In this document: positions 25,408 to 34,300 of the stretch, one piece after another
Layout of the letters: each line of letters begins with the position of its first letter
Numbering within the stretch: position 1 is the first letter of the stretch
NCBI GenBank assembly: GCA_945874535.1
Contig: CAMCGZ010000013.1
Span: forward strand, 1-64,000
DNA length: 64,000 nucleotides
Source: Bdellovibrio sp. ZAP7
GTDB taxonomy: Bacteria > Bdellovibrionota > UBA1018 > CAIMNF01
Direction of reading: 5' to 3'
The notes under the pieces: model-generated
Told to the model about the DNA's origin: nothing
What the model saw: only the letters and a program-made list of their open reading frames with translations
Database searches by the model: none
Translations under genes and position numbers: made by a program

Positions 25408-26256
25408 TTACTTGGTTTCGGGTTCAGTGGTTTCAGTCTGTTCCATCGCCTCGAGATCGGCGGCGTCCACACCCTTCAGGTCGATGTCCCCTTCGAAACG
25501 GGAGACTTTCTTGCCAGCAGAATCGTCTTCGTCCTTAGAGGAAGCGGAGCCAGCGGCGCGGAGCTTCTCCTGGTGAACGGTCGTGCCTTCGAGGCAAGCA
25601 TCAGCGATCATTTTGGCGAAAAGATTGACCGCACGGAATGCGTCGTCGTTTCCTGGAATCACGAAATCGATCCCGGAAGGGTCACAGTTCGTGTCGACGA
25701 TAGCGACAGTTGGAATTCCGAGACGACGGGCTTCCTTGATCGCATTCGCTTCTTTGGTGGTGTCGATGATGAACATCGCGCCCGGAAGCTTCTTCATTTC
25801 CTGGATCCCGCCGAGACCGCGCTTCAGTTTGGTGAGCTCGCGATCAAAACCGGATTGTTCTTTCTTGGTGTAGTCATTCCAGCCATCGGTGGCCTTCAAA
25901 GACTCGATCTTCTTCAGACGGTCAATGGATGCTTTCACGGTTTGGAAATTGGTGAGCATGCCGCCGAGCCAGCGCTCGGTGACGTAGTACATTCCAGCGC
26001 GCTGAGCTTCTTTTTCGACCACTTCCTTGGCTTGCTTCTTGGTGCCGACGAAGATCACTTTCTTGCCTTCGGCAGTGACAGACTTGATGAAATCGCAGGC
26101 CTTGCGGGCGCGATCGACAGTCTGCTGGAGGTCCACGATATAGATCCCGTTGCGGGCACCGTAGACGTAAGGTTTCATTTTAGGGTTCCAGTGATTGGTC
26201 TGATGACCGAAGTGGACCCCAGCTTCGAGCATGTCTTTCATGGAGATAGTAGGCAT
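25408..26256 (-). CDS. rpsB: 30S ribosomal protein S2
   Basis: The two S2 signatures are present: SMKDMLEAGVHFGHQTNHWN at the N-terminus and the central PGAMFIIDTTKEANAIKEA. At 282 residues it is about 40 longer than E. coli S2; the excess is an acidic Glu/Asp/Thr-rich C-terminal tail. It is the first gene of the minus-strand block. A GGAAAGG site precedes the start. Confidence 0.97.
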   Translation of the reverse strand: MPTISMKDMLEAGVHFGHQTNHWNPKMKPYVYGARNGIYIVDLQQTVDRARKACDFIKSVTAEGKKVIFVGTKKQAKEVVEKEAQRAGMYYVTERWLGGMLTNFQTVKASIDRLKKIESLKATDGWNDYTKKEQSGFDRELTKLKRGLGGIQEMKKLPGAMFIIDTTKEANAIKEARRLGIPTVAIVDTNCDPSGIDFVIPGNDDAFRAVNLFAKMIADACLEGTTVHQEKLRAAGSASSKDEDDSAGKKVSRFEGDIDLKGVDAADLEAMEQTETTEPETK

Positions 26257-26477
26257 TGCCTGTTTCCTTTCCGATTGAAGCGGGAATGCAAATCGTCTTC
26301 TTTTCAGGAAAGGATTTGGAGATCCCGCGGTTATTCCTCCACTTCCTGAATCAGGGCCCCCGAGGGAACCTTGACACCACGTTTAATTGGAAGTGTGTGT
26401 AGTAGTGCAATGGAATAGCCCAAAAGGCAGATTTCCGCAATGCTGTTCTCGTGACGCCGCGGGGATAGCGCGGCGCA
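26257..26477 (-). promoter_or_regulatory. rpsB leader and upstream region
   Basis: About 220 bases without a gene lie upstream of rpsB. This interval must carry the promoter and leader of the rpsB-tsf operon. S2 autoregulates through its leader in several bacteria, but I could not identify that structure here. Candidate -35/-10 pairs are weak, so none is called. The far end abuts the RCC1 remnant. Confidence 0.4.
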
Positions 26478-26927
26478 CTAATCAAAAGGTCCTGCCTCCA
26501 CCGGCTCGGGTGCATGCCCCGTACCGCTACCGGCATCGGTGATGGCACAAGTCTGAGACCGGGCACCGGTCCTGACCCGGGTGTAAACCTGCCCCGACGG
26601 AGCAGCGATCGGCGCCGGTGTGGTCACAGGCATGCGAGGGCCCCACACTCAGGTCGGTAACTCCGGAAGAGAACCCCGGAACCACCACAGGCGCAAAAGA
26701 AGGCACGGTGTTTCCAGTGCCGTCTCCCGTGATGACAGATTTACCCCAACACAACAGCGAGCTGTTCCGAGAAATCCGACAGGGATTCCGAAATGGGCGG
26801 GGAGAGGAAACGGGGTCGGCGTGGGAGTTGCCAAAACCGTGAGGATCACGACGCGCTCTTCCACCGACGTGGTGCACGCAGCAACAAGGAGCAAAAATAC
26901 ACCTGCCAGGGCCTGGATCCGAAACAC
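26478..26927 (-). pseudogene. Frameshifted RCC1-repeat lipoprotein remnant
   Basis: Three reading frames each hold one part of a protein. Frame one from ATG 26927 gives a lipoprotein signal (LAGVFLLLVAACTTS) and a TPTPTP linker. Frame two then gives a typical RCC1-like repeat (SRNSSLLCWG, DGTGNT, FSSGVTDLSVGPSHAC). Frame three gives the start of the next repeat (ARSQTCAITDAG) and a stop at 26478. CWG, GxxxLSVGxxHxC and TCAI are hallmarks of bacterial RCC1/BNR beta-propeller repeats, which normally occur in six or more copies. Only about one and a half remain, so this is a decayed fragment of a surface lipoprotein. Sequencing error is a less likely explanation. Confidence 0.68.
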
Positions 26928-26974
26928 TCCCCGACTTCCCTTCGCTCCTGAATGCTGATAAATCTCACAGAATC

Positions 26975-27262
26975 GTGAGCAACGCCGATCCCTTCGAGAA
27001 ATTCCGCACCTTGTTAGAGGCCCATTACACCTTTCCTTGCGTGTACACCCATAAGTTCATCGGAAAGAACTCCACCATCTTCAAAACCTCGGTCGAGGAA
27101 TTCGAAAAGAAATTCATCGGGCTCACTCGGAGCGGCGAACGCCTGAGCGCCTCCGGTAAACACCTTTCCCTGACCTACGAATACCATGCCGCGAACGCGA
27201 ATGAGGTGATCGCGCTCGCAGTCGAAACGCAAAAGATCAACGACCTGATCTACATCCTCTAG
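26975..27262 (+). CDS. DUF493/YbeD-family protein
   Basis: This 95-residue protein has the DUF493 pattern. FPCVYTHKFIGKN is near the start, a middle helix follows, and then SASGKHLSLTYEYHA leads into a final helix ending NDLIYIL. These small ferredoxin-fold proteins resemble ACT-type regulatory domains; the function is unknown. The start is GTG at 26975, as no ATG is available in frame. It is convergent with cysK, with 9 bases between the stops. Confidence 0.78.
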   Translation: MSNADPFEKFRTLLEAHYTFPCVYTHKFIGKNSTIFKTSVEEFEKKFIGLTRSGERLSASGKHLSLTYEYHAANANEVIALAVETQKINDLIYIL

Positions 27263-27271
27263 CCGGACAAC

Positions 27272-28264
27272 TTAAAACTTCACCCGCCCCAGCATCTCGT
27301 CGGTGACAGGATCAGTGGTGAGAGCCAAGGCTCGAGTGCGCGCTTCCTCTCCGAGCAAGGTGGAAAGGTAGCGCTCCGTGTGGCTGGCCAGGATCACCAC
27401 GATGGTTTTTCCGGCATGCTCCGACTTGGAAGCCAGACGGAGAGCCGCGACAATGGCGGCACCCGAACTGATCCCCACCGGCACGCCCTCTTCCCGGATC
27501 ACCTTTTTGGCCATGGCGAGCGCCTCTTCGCTCGAGACGGTCTCGACGGAATCGAGCAAACTGCGATCGAAGTTTTTGGGAACGAATCCGGCACCGATGC
27601 CCTGAATCTTGTGCGGGCCGGGCTTGCCGCCCGAGATGACCGGAGATTCGGCAGGCTCGACCGCCACCATCTGGAGCGAGGGTTTTTGCTCCTTCAGGAA
27701 CTTACCGACTCCGCTGAAGGTTCCGCCGGTGCCGACACCCGACACGACCAGATCCACCGTGCCTGCGGTGTCGTTCCAGATCTCGGGACCGGTGGTGCGG
27801 TAATGAATGAGCGGGTTGTCGCCGTTCTCGAACTGCCGGGGCATGTAGGCGTTCGGAGTCTGCGAGAGCAGATCGATCGATTTGGCGATCGCGCCCTTCA
27901 TACCGAGCGAACCGGGTGTCAGGACGAGGTCGGCGCCAAGAAGCAGGAGGAGCGTCCGACGCTCTTGCGACATCGTCTCGGGCATGACGAGCGTGAGCGG
28001 ATAGCCCTTGGCTGCGCAAACAAAAGCGAGACCGATGCCGGTGTTACCAGAGGTGGGCTCGATGAGCCGCATGCCAGGCTTGAGCTCGCCGGATTTTTCG
28101 GCCTCAGTGATCATGCTCATCGCGATCCGGTCTTTGACCGAGCCGAGCGGATTGAAGAACTCGAGCTTAAAGAGCACGCGTGCCGGAAGCCCACGAGTGA
28201 GCTTCTGGAAGGGAACGAGCGGAGTGGAACCGATGGTGTCGAGAATGGAAGCGTGAATGGCCAT
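27272..28264 (-). CDS. cysK: Cysteine synthase (O-acetylserine sulfhydrylase)
   Basis: This PLP enzyme makes cysteine from O-acetylserine and sulfide. The PLP lysine is K44 in GSVKDRIAMS, the substrate loop TSGNTG is at 71-76, and the phosphate-binding GTGGTFSG lies in the middle. ATG 28264 begins the conserved SILDTIGSTPLV; the 23 residues the ORF track adds upstream are not family-like. Length is 330 residues. It lies next to a DUF2237 gene on the same strand and divergent sulfur-oxidation genes, so a sulfide-handling context is plausible. CysM-like use of thiosulfate cannot be excluded. Confidence 0.93.
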   Translation of the reverse strand: MAIHASILDTIGSTPLVPFQKLTRGLPARVLFKLEFFNPLGSVKDRIAMSMITEAEKSGELKPGMRLIEPTSGNTGIGLAFVCAAKGYPLTLVMPETMSQERRTLLLLLGADLVLTPGSLGMKGAIAKSIDLLSQTPNAYMPRQFENGDNPLIHYRTTGPEIWNDTAGTVDLVVSGVGTGGTFSGVGKFLKEQKPSLQMVAVEPAESPVISGGKPGPHKIQGIGAGFVPKNFDRSLLDSVETVSSEEALAMAKKVIREEGVPVGISSGAAIVAALRLASKSEHAGKTIVVILASHTERYLSTLLGEEARTRALALTTDPVTDEMLGRVKF

Positions 28265-28292
28265 AGGTAAGATATTAACAGGTTCTGAGCGA

Positions 28293-28679
28293 TTATTTTT
28301 CCAAATTGCGAATCGCCACCGATTCGAGCTCATCTAGCGTGAGATAATCGAGCAGACTTTCGTGTGTCGCCTCGAGCACCAGGGGCGTACGGATCCCGGC
28401 ACGGAAGGCCTGAACATAACGGCCGGCGCAGACACACCACTGATCGCCGGGCTTCAGGCCGGGGAATCCGTATTGGGGTGCGGGGGTACTGAGATCGTTC
28501 CCGGCCTTTTGTTGAAACTCGAGGAACTCCGCGGTGACCCGAACACAGGCGGTGTGCTCGCCGGCATCCTCAGCGTCGGTTTCACAACAGCCGTTCCGGA
28601 AGAATCCGGTCAATGGGTCGCGGGAACAGGTTCGAAGCGGAGTGCCGAGGACATTTTTTTGGAGTGACATGGGCGACAT
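28293..28679 (-). CDS. DUF2237 family protein
   Basis: The protein shows the DUF2237 pattern: NVLGTPLRTCSRDPLTGFFR, GCCETDAEDAGEHTACVRVT and GFPGLKPGDQWCVCAGRY, with eight conserved cysteines. Members are small, widespread and uncharacterised. The cysteines may bind metal. ATG 28679 is chosen because GAG lies at a fair distance before it. ATG 28670 (MSLQKNVLG) is also possible. It overlaps nothing and reads toward cysK, 28 bases away. It is divergent from the persulfide-dioxygenase-like gene. Confidence 0.8.
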   Translation of the reverse strand: MSPMSLQKNVLGTPLRTCSRDPLTGFFRNGCCETDAEDAGEHTACVRVTAEFLEFQQKAGNDLSTPAPQYGFPGLKPGDQWCVCAGRYVQAFRAGIRTPLVLEATHESLLDYLTLDELESVAIRNLEK

Positions 28680-28747
28680 TCTAGCTCGGGAAAAAGGTTT
28701 GGCAACCTTAACGCAACGCTCAGCACTCCCATAGGTCCCCATTGTAT

Positions 28748-28762
28748 TATTATTGCATAATA
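28748..28762. promoter_or_regulatory. AT-rich palindrome between divergent sulfur genes
   Basis: TATTATTGCATAATA is a palindrome with 6-bp arms in an AT-rich patch (28741-28780) that stands out from the GC-rich surroundings. It sits 25 bases before the persulfide-dioxygenase-like start and overlaps TATAAT-like hexamers. It is a candidate operator for a sulfide- or persulfide-sensing repressor (BigR/SqrR type). No such regulator is in the window. Confidence 0.4.
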
Positions 28763-28786
28763 TTATATAAGAGTTATATTTACAGA

Positions 28787-29518
28787 ATGAGCAACACTTC
28801 CGTCAAATCCTTCCAATCCCTCTGCCTCGACGGATCTTCCCTTCCGGATTCTTGGGAACTGAAAACGCTGGTGAACGGCGACAATCTGACCTATCTCGCA
28901 TTCCACAACCGGACCCGCGAGGCGATCTGGGTGGATCCCCTGAAGGATGACTTCGACCTCACTCTGGAGATTTCGAGAGAGCTCGCGGACTACCGCTTCG
29001 TTGCAGTGATCGATACTCACACCCATGCGGATCACTTGAGCTCTGCGAGTGAGCTCTCCCGCGCACTCGACACGCCCTTGGTGATGCATCGGAACGCGCC
29101 CTCTTCAAAGGTGGACTTCCGAGTGAGCCGAGATACGCACCTTTCTACCGCTGCGGGACCACTCCGATTCCTGATCACTCCGGGCCACACCTGGGACAGC
29201 CTGACCCCGATTTGGGGCCCCTTTGTCTTCACAGGGGATACCGTGTTTTACGCGGACACCGGGCGTGACGATCTGCCGACCGGGAATCCGGCAGAACATT
29301 ATGAAAGTCTTCAAAAACTGAAGGTGGCGATCCGGCCGGAACAAGTGGTACTACCCGGTCACGATCTCGAGGGAGGTCGATTCAGCAGCTGGGAAACCCA
29401 ACTCCGGATCAATCCGGCCCTGCGCCAGACCCTGGAGGAGTACCTCGAGGATGGGGGATCCTGGGTGGGCAGTCCGCCGAAGCTGTTGAAGGAGTCCCTG
29501 TTCTATAATTTCAAGTGA
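28787..29518 (+). CDS. Metallo-beta-lactamase-fold persulfide dioxygenase-like protein
   Basis: The protein has the MBL fold with THTHADH at 77-83, TPGHTWDS, the metal-bridging FTGDTVFY and the late PGHD. The short FTGD-YADTGRDDLP segment and the single-iron type layout resemble ETHE1/Blh persulfide dioxygenases, which oxidise glutathione persulfide to sulfite. A glyoxalase II-like role is the alternative. ATG 28787 gives 243 residues; the ORF-track extension is AT-rich operator DNA. It is the first gene of a unit with a rhodanese and a UPF0324 transporter, which supports the sulfur assignment. Confidence 0.82.
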   Translation: MSNTSVKSFQSLCLDGSSLPDSWELKTLVNGDNLTYLAFHNRTREAIWVDPLKDDFDLTLEISRELADYRFVAVIDTHTHADHLSSASELSRALDTPLVMHRNAPSSKVDFRVSRDTHLSTAAGPLRFLITPGHTWDSLTPIWGPFVFTGDTVFYADTGRDDLPTGNPAEHYESLQKLKVAIRPEQVVLPGHDLEGGRFSSWETQLRINPALRQTLEEYLEDGGSWVGSPPKLLKESLFYNFK

Positions 29519-29528
29519 GGAGAATCCC

Positions 29529-29942
29529 ATGACGAAAAAAAATATCCTGAATGCTTTTTTGATGGCCTTAGCTGCGACAGTGCTTTTTCTCCAATCGGGT
29601 TTGGCGAACCGACTCTCGAAGCATCACATTGCGGCTGAAGAAGCGGTCAAGATTGCAAAAGCAAGCGATGGAATTTTTGTCGATGTCCGTGAAAAAGACG
29701 AAGTCGATGCCGGAATGCTTGAAGGCGCGAAATGGATCCCGCTCTCCGGCCTGAAAGAGAACTCGGCAACTGCAGAAGCCGAGCTTGCCAAGCTGGAACG
29801 TTCGAAAGAAATCCTCCTCTACTGCCGGAGCGGAAACCGCTCGGGGCAGGCTGCTTCCATCCTCGAAAAACGCGGATTCAAGGTCCGGAATGCCGGGAGC
29901 TATTCGGGACTGCTCGGTGCCGGATTGAAGTCGACCCGATGA
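29529..29942 (+). CDS. Periplasmic rhodanese-domain protein
   Basis: A hydrophobic N-terminus (FLMALAATVLFLQSGLA) suggests export or anchoring. A single rhodanese domain follows with VDVREKDEVDAG and the active-site loop CRSGNRSG at 99-106. Rhodaneses move sulfane sulfur between carriers such as thiosulfate, persulfide and glutathione. It starts 10 bases after the persulfide dioxygenase gene with a GGAG site. Its stop overlaps the start of the transporter gene (ATGA). Confidence 0.88.
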   Translation: MTKKNILNAFLMALAATVLFLQSGLANRLSKHHIAAEEAVKIAKASDGIFVDVREKDEVDAGMLEGAKWIPLSGLKENSATAEAELAKLERSKEILLYCRSGNRSGQAASILEKRGFKVRNAGSYSGLLGAGLKSTR

Positions 29943-30871
29943 GGTTCATCCGGGCCCTTCCTGCCCTCGCCGCCCCTGGGCTGGTGTTGCTCCCGGTAAG
30001 CGGAGCACAGGCTTTGTTTTCGGGACTCGTCCTGGCTGTGGGGTTCGGATGGTCGCGTGATCCCGGCAAGCTCACTCCGAAGCTCCTTCAACTCTCGGTC
30101 ATCGGCCTCGGTGCCGGAATGAACATCGATACCGTGATTCGAACCGGCGTCGATGGAGTCGGGTACACCCTAGCGTGCCTGTTGATGGCGATCGCGCTTG
30201 GATTCGCACTTCAAAAGGCATTGCGTGTGGCGCGTGAAGAAGCAGTCCTGATCACGGCCGGAACAGCCATTTGTGGAGGCAGCGCCATCGCCGCCGTGGG
30301 CCCGGCCATCGGCGCGAGTGCCACAGCGATGAGTGTCGCGCTGGGGACTGTTTTCGTCTTGAACTCGGTGGCCCTCCTGATTTTTCCTTCCATCGGACAC
30401 GCGCTCGCAATGAGCCAGGAACAGTTCGGACTCTGGAGCGCGCTTGCCATCCACGACACAAGCTCGGTCGTGGGTGCGACCCTAGCCTATGGCCCTGAAG
30501 CCGCGCAAATCGGCACCACGGTCAAGCTGTCGAGAACGCTTTGGATCATCCCTCTCACCTTCATCGCCTCACGCTGGTTCGCGGGGCGCGGACCGGACGC
30601 AACCCGCTCGCCAACCAAAAAGCCCTGGTTCATCCTCGGTTTTCTGGGAGTTGCTGCGCTGGTGACTTGGGTTCCCCTTCTTCAGCCCGCAGGAAAAACG
30701 ATCGAGTGGCTCAGCCGGAGGGGCCTGGTGCTTACTTTATTTCTGATCGGACTCGGACTCAGCCGAGAAAAGCTCCGGCAGGTGGGATTCCGCCCCTTTT
30801 TGTTCGGGGTGGTGCTTTGGGTGATCCTCGCAAGTGTGTCTGTTGCCTGGGTTGGAGCGGCTCGGATTTAA
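29939..30871 (+). CDS. YeiH/UPF0324 family membrane protein (putative sulfate exporter)
   Basis: The 310-residue membrane protein has about ten hydrophobic segments. The UPF0324 (COG2855) motifs LSVIGLGAGMNID, TAICGGSAIAAVGPAIGAS and ALAIHDTSSVVGA are present. The family is described as putative sulfate or sulfur-compound exporters. ATG 29939 overlaps the rhodanese stop; the ORF-track start is inside the rhodanese gene. Its place after a persulfide dioxygenase and a rhodanese suggests export of sulfite, sulfate or a related product of sulfide oxidation. This is inference. Confidence 0.85.
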   Translation: MRFIRALPALAAPGLVLLPVSGAQALFSGLVLAVGFGWSRDPGKLTPKLLQLSVIGLGAGMNIDTVIRTGVDGVGYTLACLLMAIALGFALQKALRVAREEAVLITAGTAICGGSAIAAVGPAIGASATAMSVALGTVFVLNSVALLIFPSIGHALAMSQEQFGLWSALAIHDTSSVVGATLAYGPEAAQIGTTVKLSRTLWIIPLTFIASRWFAGRGPDATRSPTKKPWFILGFLGVAALVTWVPLLQPAGKTIEWLSRRGLVLTLFLIGLGLSREKLRQVGFRPFLFGVVLWVILASVSVAWVGAARI

Positions 30872-30878
30872 AACAAGA

Positions 30879-30913
30879 AAGGCCCGGGTTGGAATCCAGG
30901 CCTTCCTGCTTTT
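30879..30913 (+). terminator. Terminator after the sulfur operon
   Basis: AAGGCCCGG pairs with CCAGGCCTT with one mismatch around a short loop, followed by a modest T-rich run (CCTGCTTTT). It lies eight bases after the transporter stop. Confidence 0.6.
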
Positions 30914-30922
30914 CACTGAATT

Positions 30923-30944
30923 TTGGTGGGCGATGAGAGGCTCG
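30923..30944 (-). repeat. Partial copy of the tRNA-Val(UAC) 3' end
   Basis: These 22 bases repeat exactly 31134-31155, which is the acceptor 3' half and CCA end of the neighbouring tRNA-Val (TGGTGGGCGATGAGAGGC and flanks). The rest of the tRNA is missing. A duplicated tRNA 3' end is what site-specific integration or its excision scar leaves, or it may be a decayed tRNA copy. The 190 bases between the copies hold no integrase and no convincing gene, apart from the terminator at 31085-31124. Confidence 0.75.
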
Positions 30945-31084
30945 GCCAAGCGCTCGTCGGTTCATCACGAACCTCCTCCGCCTGGCCACCTCAGGAAGCT
31001 TTTGTTCGCATCACGCTCACAAACAGTCCACCGGACTGACGCTTCCCTCGCTTCTCGCCCCTCATCGCAAAACAAACCTACAAA

Positions 31085-31124
31085 ATAAAAAATCCCCGGA
31101 TCTTTGACCCGAGGATTTTTTATT
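31085..31124 (-). terminator. Terminator after tRNA-Val(UAC)
   Basis: AAATCCCCGG pairs with CCGAGGATTT with one mismatch and has A- and T-tracts on both sides, so it could act in both directions. It lies 10 bases after the tRNA 3' end. Confidence 0.8.
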
Positions 31125-31134
31125 TAATGAAACT

Positions 31135-31210
31135 TGGTGGGCGATGAGAGGCTCGAACTCCCGACCTTGACGGTGTAAACATCCTGCTCTACCAACTGAG
31201 CTAATCGCCC
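31135..31210 (-). tRNA. tRNA-Val (anticodon UAC)
   Basis: The 76-base cloverleaf has acceptor GGGCGAT / ATCGCCC, a standard D-arm (GCTCAGTTGGTAGAGC), TpsiC arm GGTTCGAG-type sequence and a genomically encoded CCA. The anticodon loop TTTACAC reads UAC. The first anticodon-stem pair is a mismatch (G27-A43), slightly unusual. It is the last tRNA of the rpoC-downstream pair. Confidence 0.93.
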
Positions 31211-31274
31211 GGATGCAAAAACTGATTCCTCTTTTCTTACTCCAGAAATGGTGTTTTGCCAAGCTGGAGAAGAA

Positions 31275-31349
31275 TGGTGCGAGCAACAGGATTTGAACCT
31301 GTGACCCCTACCGTGTGAAGGTAGTGCTCTACCGCTGAGCTATGCTCGC
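31275..31349 (-). tRNA. tRNA-Val (anticodon CAC)
   Basis: The 75-base cloverleaf has acceptor GCGAGCA / TGCTCGC, anticodon stem CTACC / GGTAG around TTCACAC, and an encoded CCA. Its mature 5' end lies only three bases beyond the T-tract of the rpoC terminator, so it must be made by readthrough and RNase P processing, or from a promoter inside the rpoC end. Confidence 0.94.
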
Positions 31350-31352
31350 CCG

Positions 31353-31385
31353 AAAAACCCGGGACCGACCAACGGTCAGCCCCGG
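31353..31385 (-). terminator. Terminator after rpoC
   Basis: CCGGGGCTGACC pairs with GGTCGGTCCCGG through ten Watson-Crick and two wobble pairs with a GTT loop, followed on the minus strand by GTTTTTC. It begins 11 bases after the rpoC stop. Confidence 0.82.
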
Positions 31386-31396
31386 ATCCTAAAAAA

Positions 31397-34300
31397 TTAC
31401 ATGCTTCTCAGGGAAGCGGTTTCCGCCTCTTGTGAAGGCGCGGTCTCGACTGTGGTTTCGACCACTTTCGAAACGAGGTTCCGGTATTTTCCGAGACCTG
31501 TTCCGGCAGGGATCAGACGACCCATGATCACGTTTTCCTTGAGACCCTTCAGGTAGTCGACCTTGCCGTTAATCGCGGCTTCGGTGAGCACCTTGGTGGT
31601 TTCCTGGAACGACGCGGCCGAGATGAAGCTCTCGGTAGTCAGTGACGCCTTGGTGATCCCGAGCAACAGAGGCTCGTAGGTCGCAGGGGTTCCACCGTTG
31701 CCGAGTACCTTGCGGTTCTCTTCGTCGAATTGGAAACGCTCGACCGATTCCCCGGAGAGGAACCTGGTATCACCGCTCTCGACCACCTTCACCTTGCGGA
31801 GCATCTGACGGACAATCACTTCGATGTGCTTGTCGTTGATCTTCACGCCCTGGAGACGGTAGACCTCCTGGACTTCATCCACGAGGTACTTGGCAAGAGC
31901 TTTATCGCCGAGGACCTTCAGGATGTCGTGCGGATTGACCGGACCGTCGCAAAGGGGCTCACCCTTTTTGACGTAGTCGCCTTCGTTCACAGTCAAGTGC
32001 CGGCCCTTGGAGATGCTGTACTCCTTGAAGGAGCCGTCGTCGGCGGTGACGATGAGCTTACGCTTACCCTTGGTGTCCTTACCGAAGGAAACGGTTCCGT
32101 CGATTTCGGTGACCGTAGAGGAGTCTTTGGGTTTACGCGCTTCGAAAAGCTCGGCAACCCGAGGAAGACCCCCGGTGATGTCCTTGGTCTTGGAAGTCTC
32201 ACGATGGATCTTGGCGATCAGATCACCCGGAAGAATGTCCGAGTCCTTGATCACAATCAGGTTCGAGCCCACAGGAAGGTTGTACACACCCATGCGCTTC
32301 GAGCCGGGGACCTGAACCACATTGCCATTGGCGTCTTTCACCATGACTTTAGGGCGCTTGTCGGTCTTCGACTCGATGATCACTTTGTGCGAAAGACCGG
32401 TGACGGCGTCATGCTGTTCTTGCATGGTCACGCCTTCTTCGAGGTCTTCGTATACCAGACGACCGCCGACATCAGAGATGATCGGAGTGGAGTACGGATC
32501 CCACTCGGCAATCATGGTTCCACGCTCGACCGCCGTACCGTCTGCGATGAGGAGCTTGGCTCCGTACACGACGGAGTAGCGCTCGCGCTCACGGTTGTTG
32601 GCGTCGATCACAGTGACTTCCCCGTTACGGCCCATCACGATGGTGGATCCGTCACGGCTCTTCACAGTGTTCACATTGTGGAACTTCACAGTACCCTTGG
32701 TCTTGGCCTGGAGAGTGGACTGTTCGGCAGAACGGGAGGCCGCACCACCGATGTGGAAGGTCCGCATGGTGAGCTGGGTTCCCGGCTCCCCGATGGACTG
32801 GGCTGCGATGACTCCGGTGGCTTCACCGATGTTCACCGGACGTCCGCGTCCGAGATCGCGTCCGTAACAAGCGGCGCAGATCCCCCAACGGGACTGACAG
32901 GTGAGCACCGAGCGGATCAGAACCTGATCCACACCAGCGAGCTCGATGGCCTTCACTTGCTCTTCTTCGAGCAAGGTGCCTTCTTTGTACATGACCTCTC
33001 CGGAATTCGGATGGAGGACGTCTTCGAGAGTGACCCGTCCGAGGATCCGGCTGGTCAGGGTCTCGATCACTTCCCCGCCCTCGATGAGCGCGGTCATGAC
33101 GATGCCGTCTTTGGTGTGACAATCAAACTCGGTCACAATCACGTCCTGAGCCACATCCACGAGACGACGGGTGAGGTACCCGGAGTTCGCGGTCTTGAGA
33201 GCGGTATCGGCGAGACCTTTACGCGCACCGTGGGTCGAGACGAAGTACTGGAGAACCGACAGACCTTCGCGGAAGTTCGCGATGATCGGGGTTTCGATGA
33301 TGTCCCCGCTCGGCTTGGCCATAAGGCCCCGCATCCCGGCCAACTGACGGATCTGGGCATTCGAGCCCCGCGCTCCGGAATCGGCCATGATGAACACCGA
33401 ATTGAACGCAGGTCCGGTCAAGGTCTTGTCCTTGCCGGCCCAGCCTTCTGGTGCGTGGTAGGTCTGGGTCGAGATGTGCTTCATCATCGCCATGGTGACC
33501 TGTTCAGCGGTCTGGGCCCAGATGTCGATCACTTTATTGTAGCGTTCGCCATCGGTGATCAGACCTTCCTGGTACTGGTTCTCGATTTCCTGAACCTGTC
33601 CGTAGGCGGTGTCGACGAGCCCCTTCTTTTCAGAAGGGATGATCATGTCGTGGATCGAGATGGAGATCCCGGCCTTCATCGCCTGACGGAAACCGGTCTG
33701 CATGATCTGGTCAGCAAGAATGACGGTCTTCTTGTTGCCGGTTTTACGGAAACAGACGTCGATCAATTCGGCGAGTTCTTTTTTGCCAAGAACCCGGTTG
33801 AAGGTCTTGAACTCGATCTCGGTCGGAACGATTTCGGACAACAGAGCTCGACCGACAGTGGTCTCTTCGAGCTTGCCGTTGATCCGGCACTTGATGCGGG
33901 CCTGGAGATCCACCACTCCGGAGTCGTAGGCGAAACGCACTTCGATCGGATTGGAGAAAATCTTTCCTTCGCCGCGGGCGAACGGACGTTCGCGGGTCAT
34001 GTAGTACATTCCGAGGACGATGTCCTGGGAAGGAACGATGATCGGCTTACCGTGGGCCGGAGAAAGGATGTTGTTGGTCGACATCATGAGCACGCGAGCT
34101 TCGATCTGTGCTTCGATCGAGAGCGGAACGTGAACCGCCATCTGGTCGCCGTCGAAGTCCGCGTTGAATGCGGTACAGACGAGAGGATGGAGCTGGATCG
34201 CCTTACCTTCGATCAGGATCGGCTCGAAAGCCTGGATCCCGAGACGGTGAAGGGTCGGAGCGCGGTTCAGGAGCACAGGGTGTTCCTTGACCACTTCTTC

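Noticed and set aside
30945-31088. Short ORF between the tRNA-Val copies (track 30834..31088)
   Set aside because: It overlaps the transporter end and the tRNA fragment, has no ribosome site and no recognisable product.
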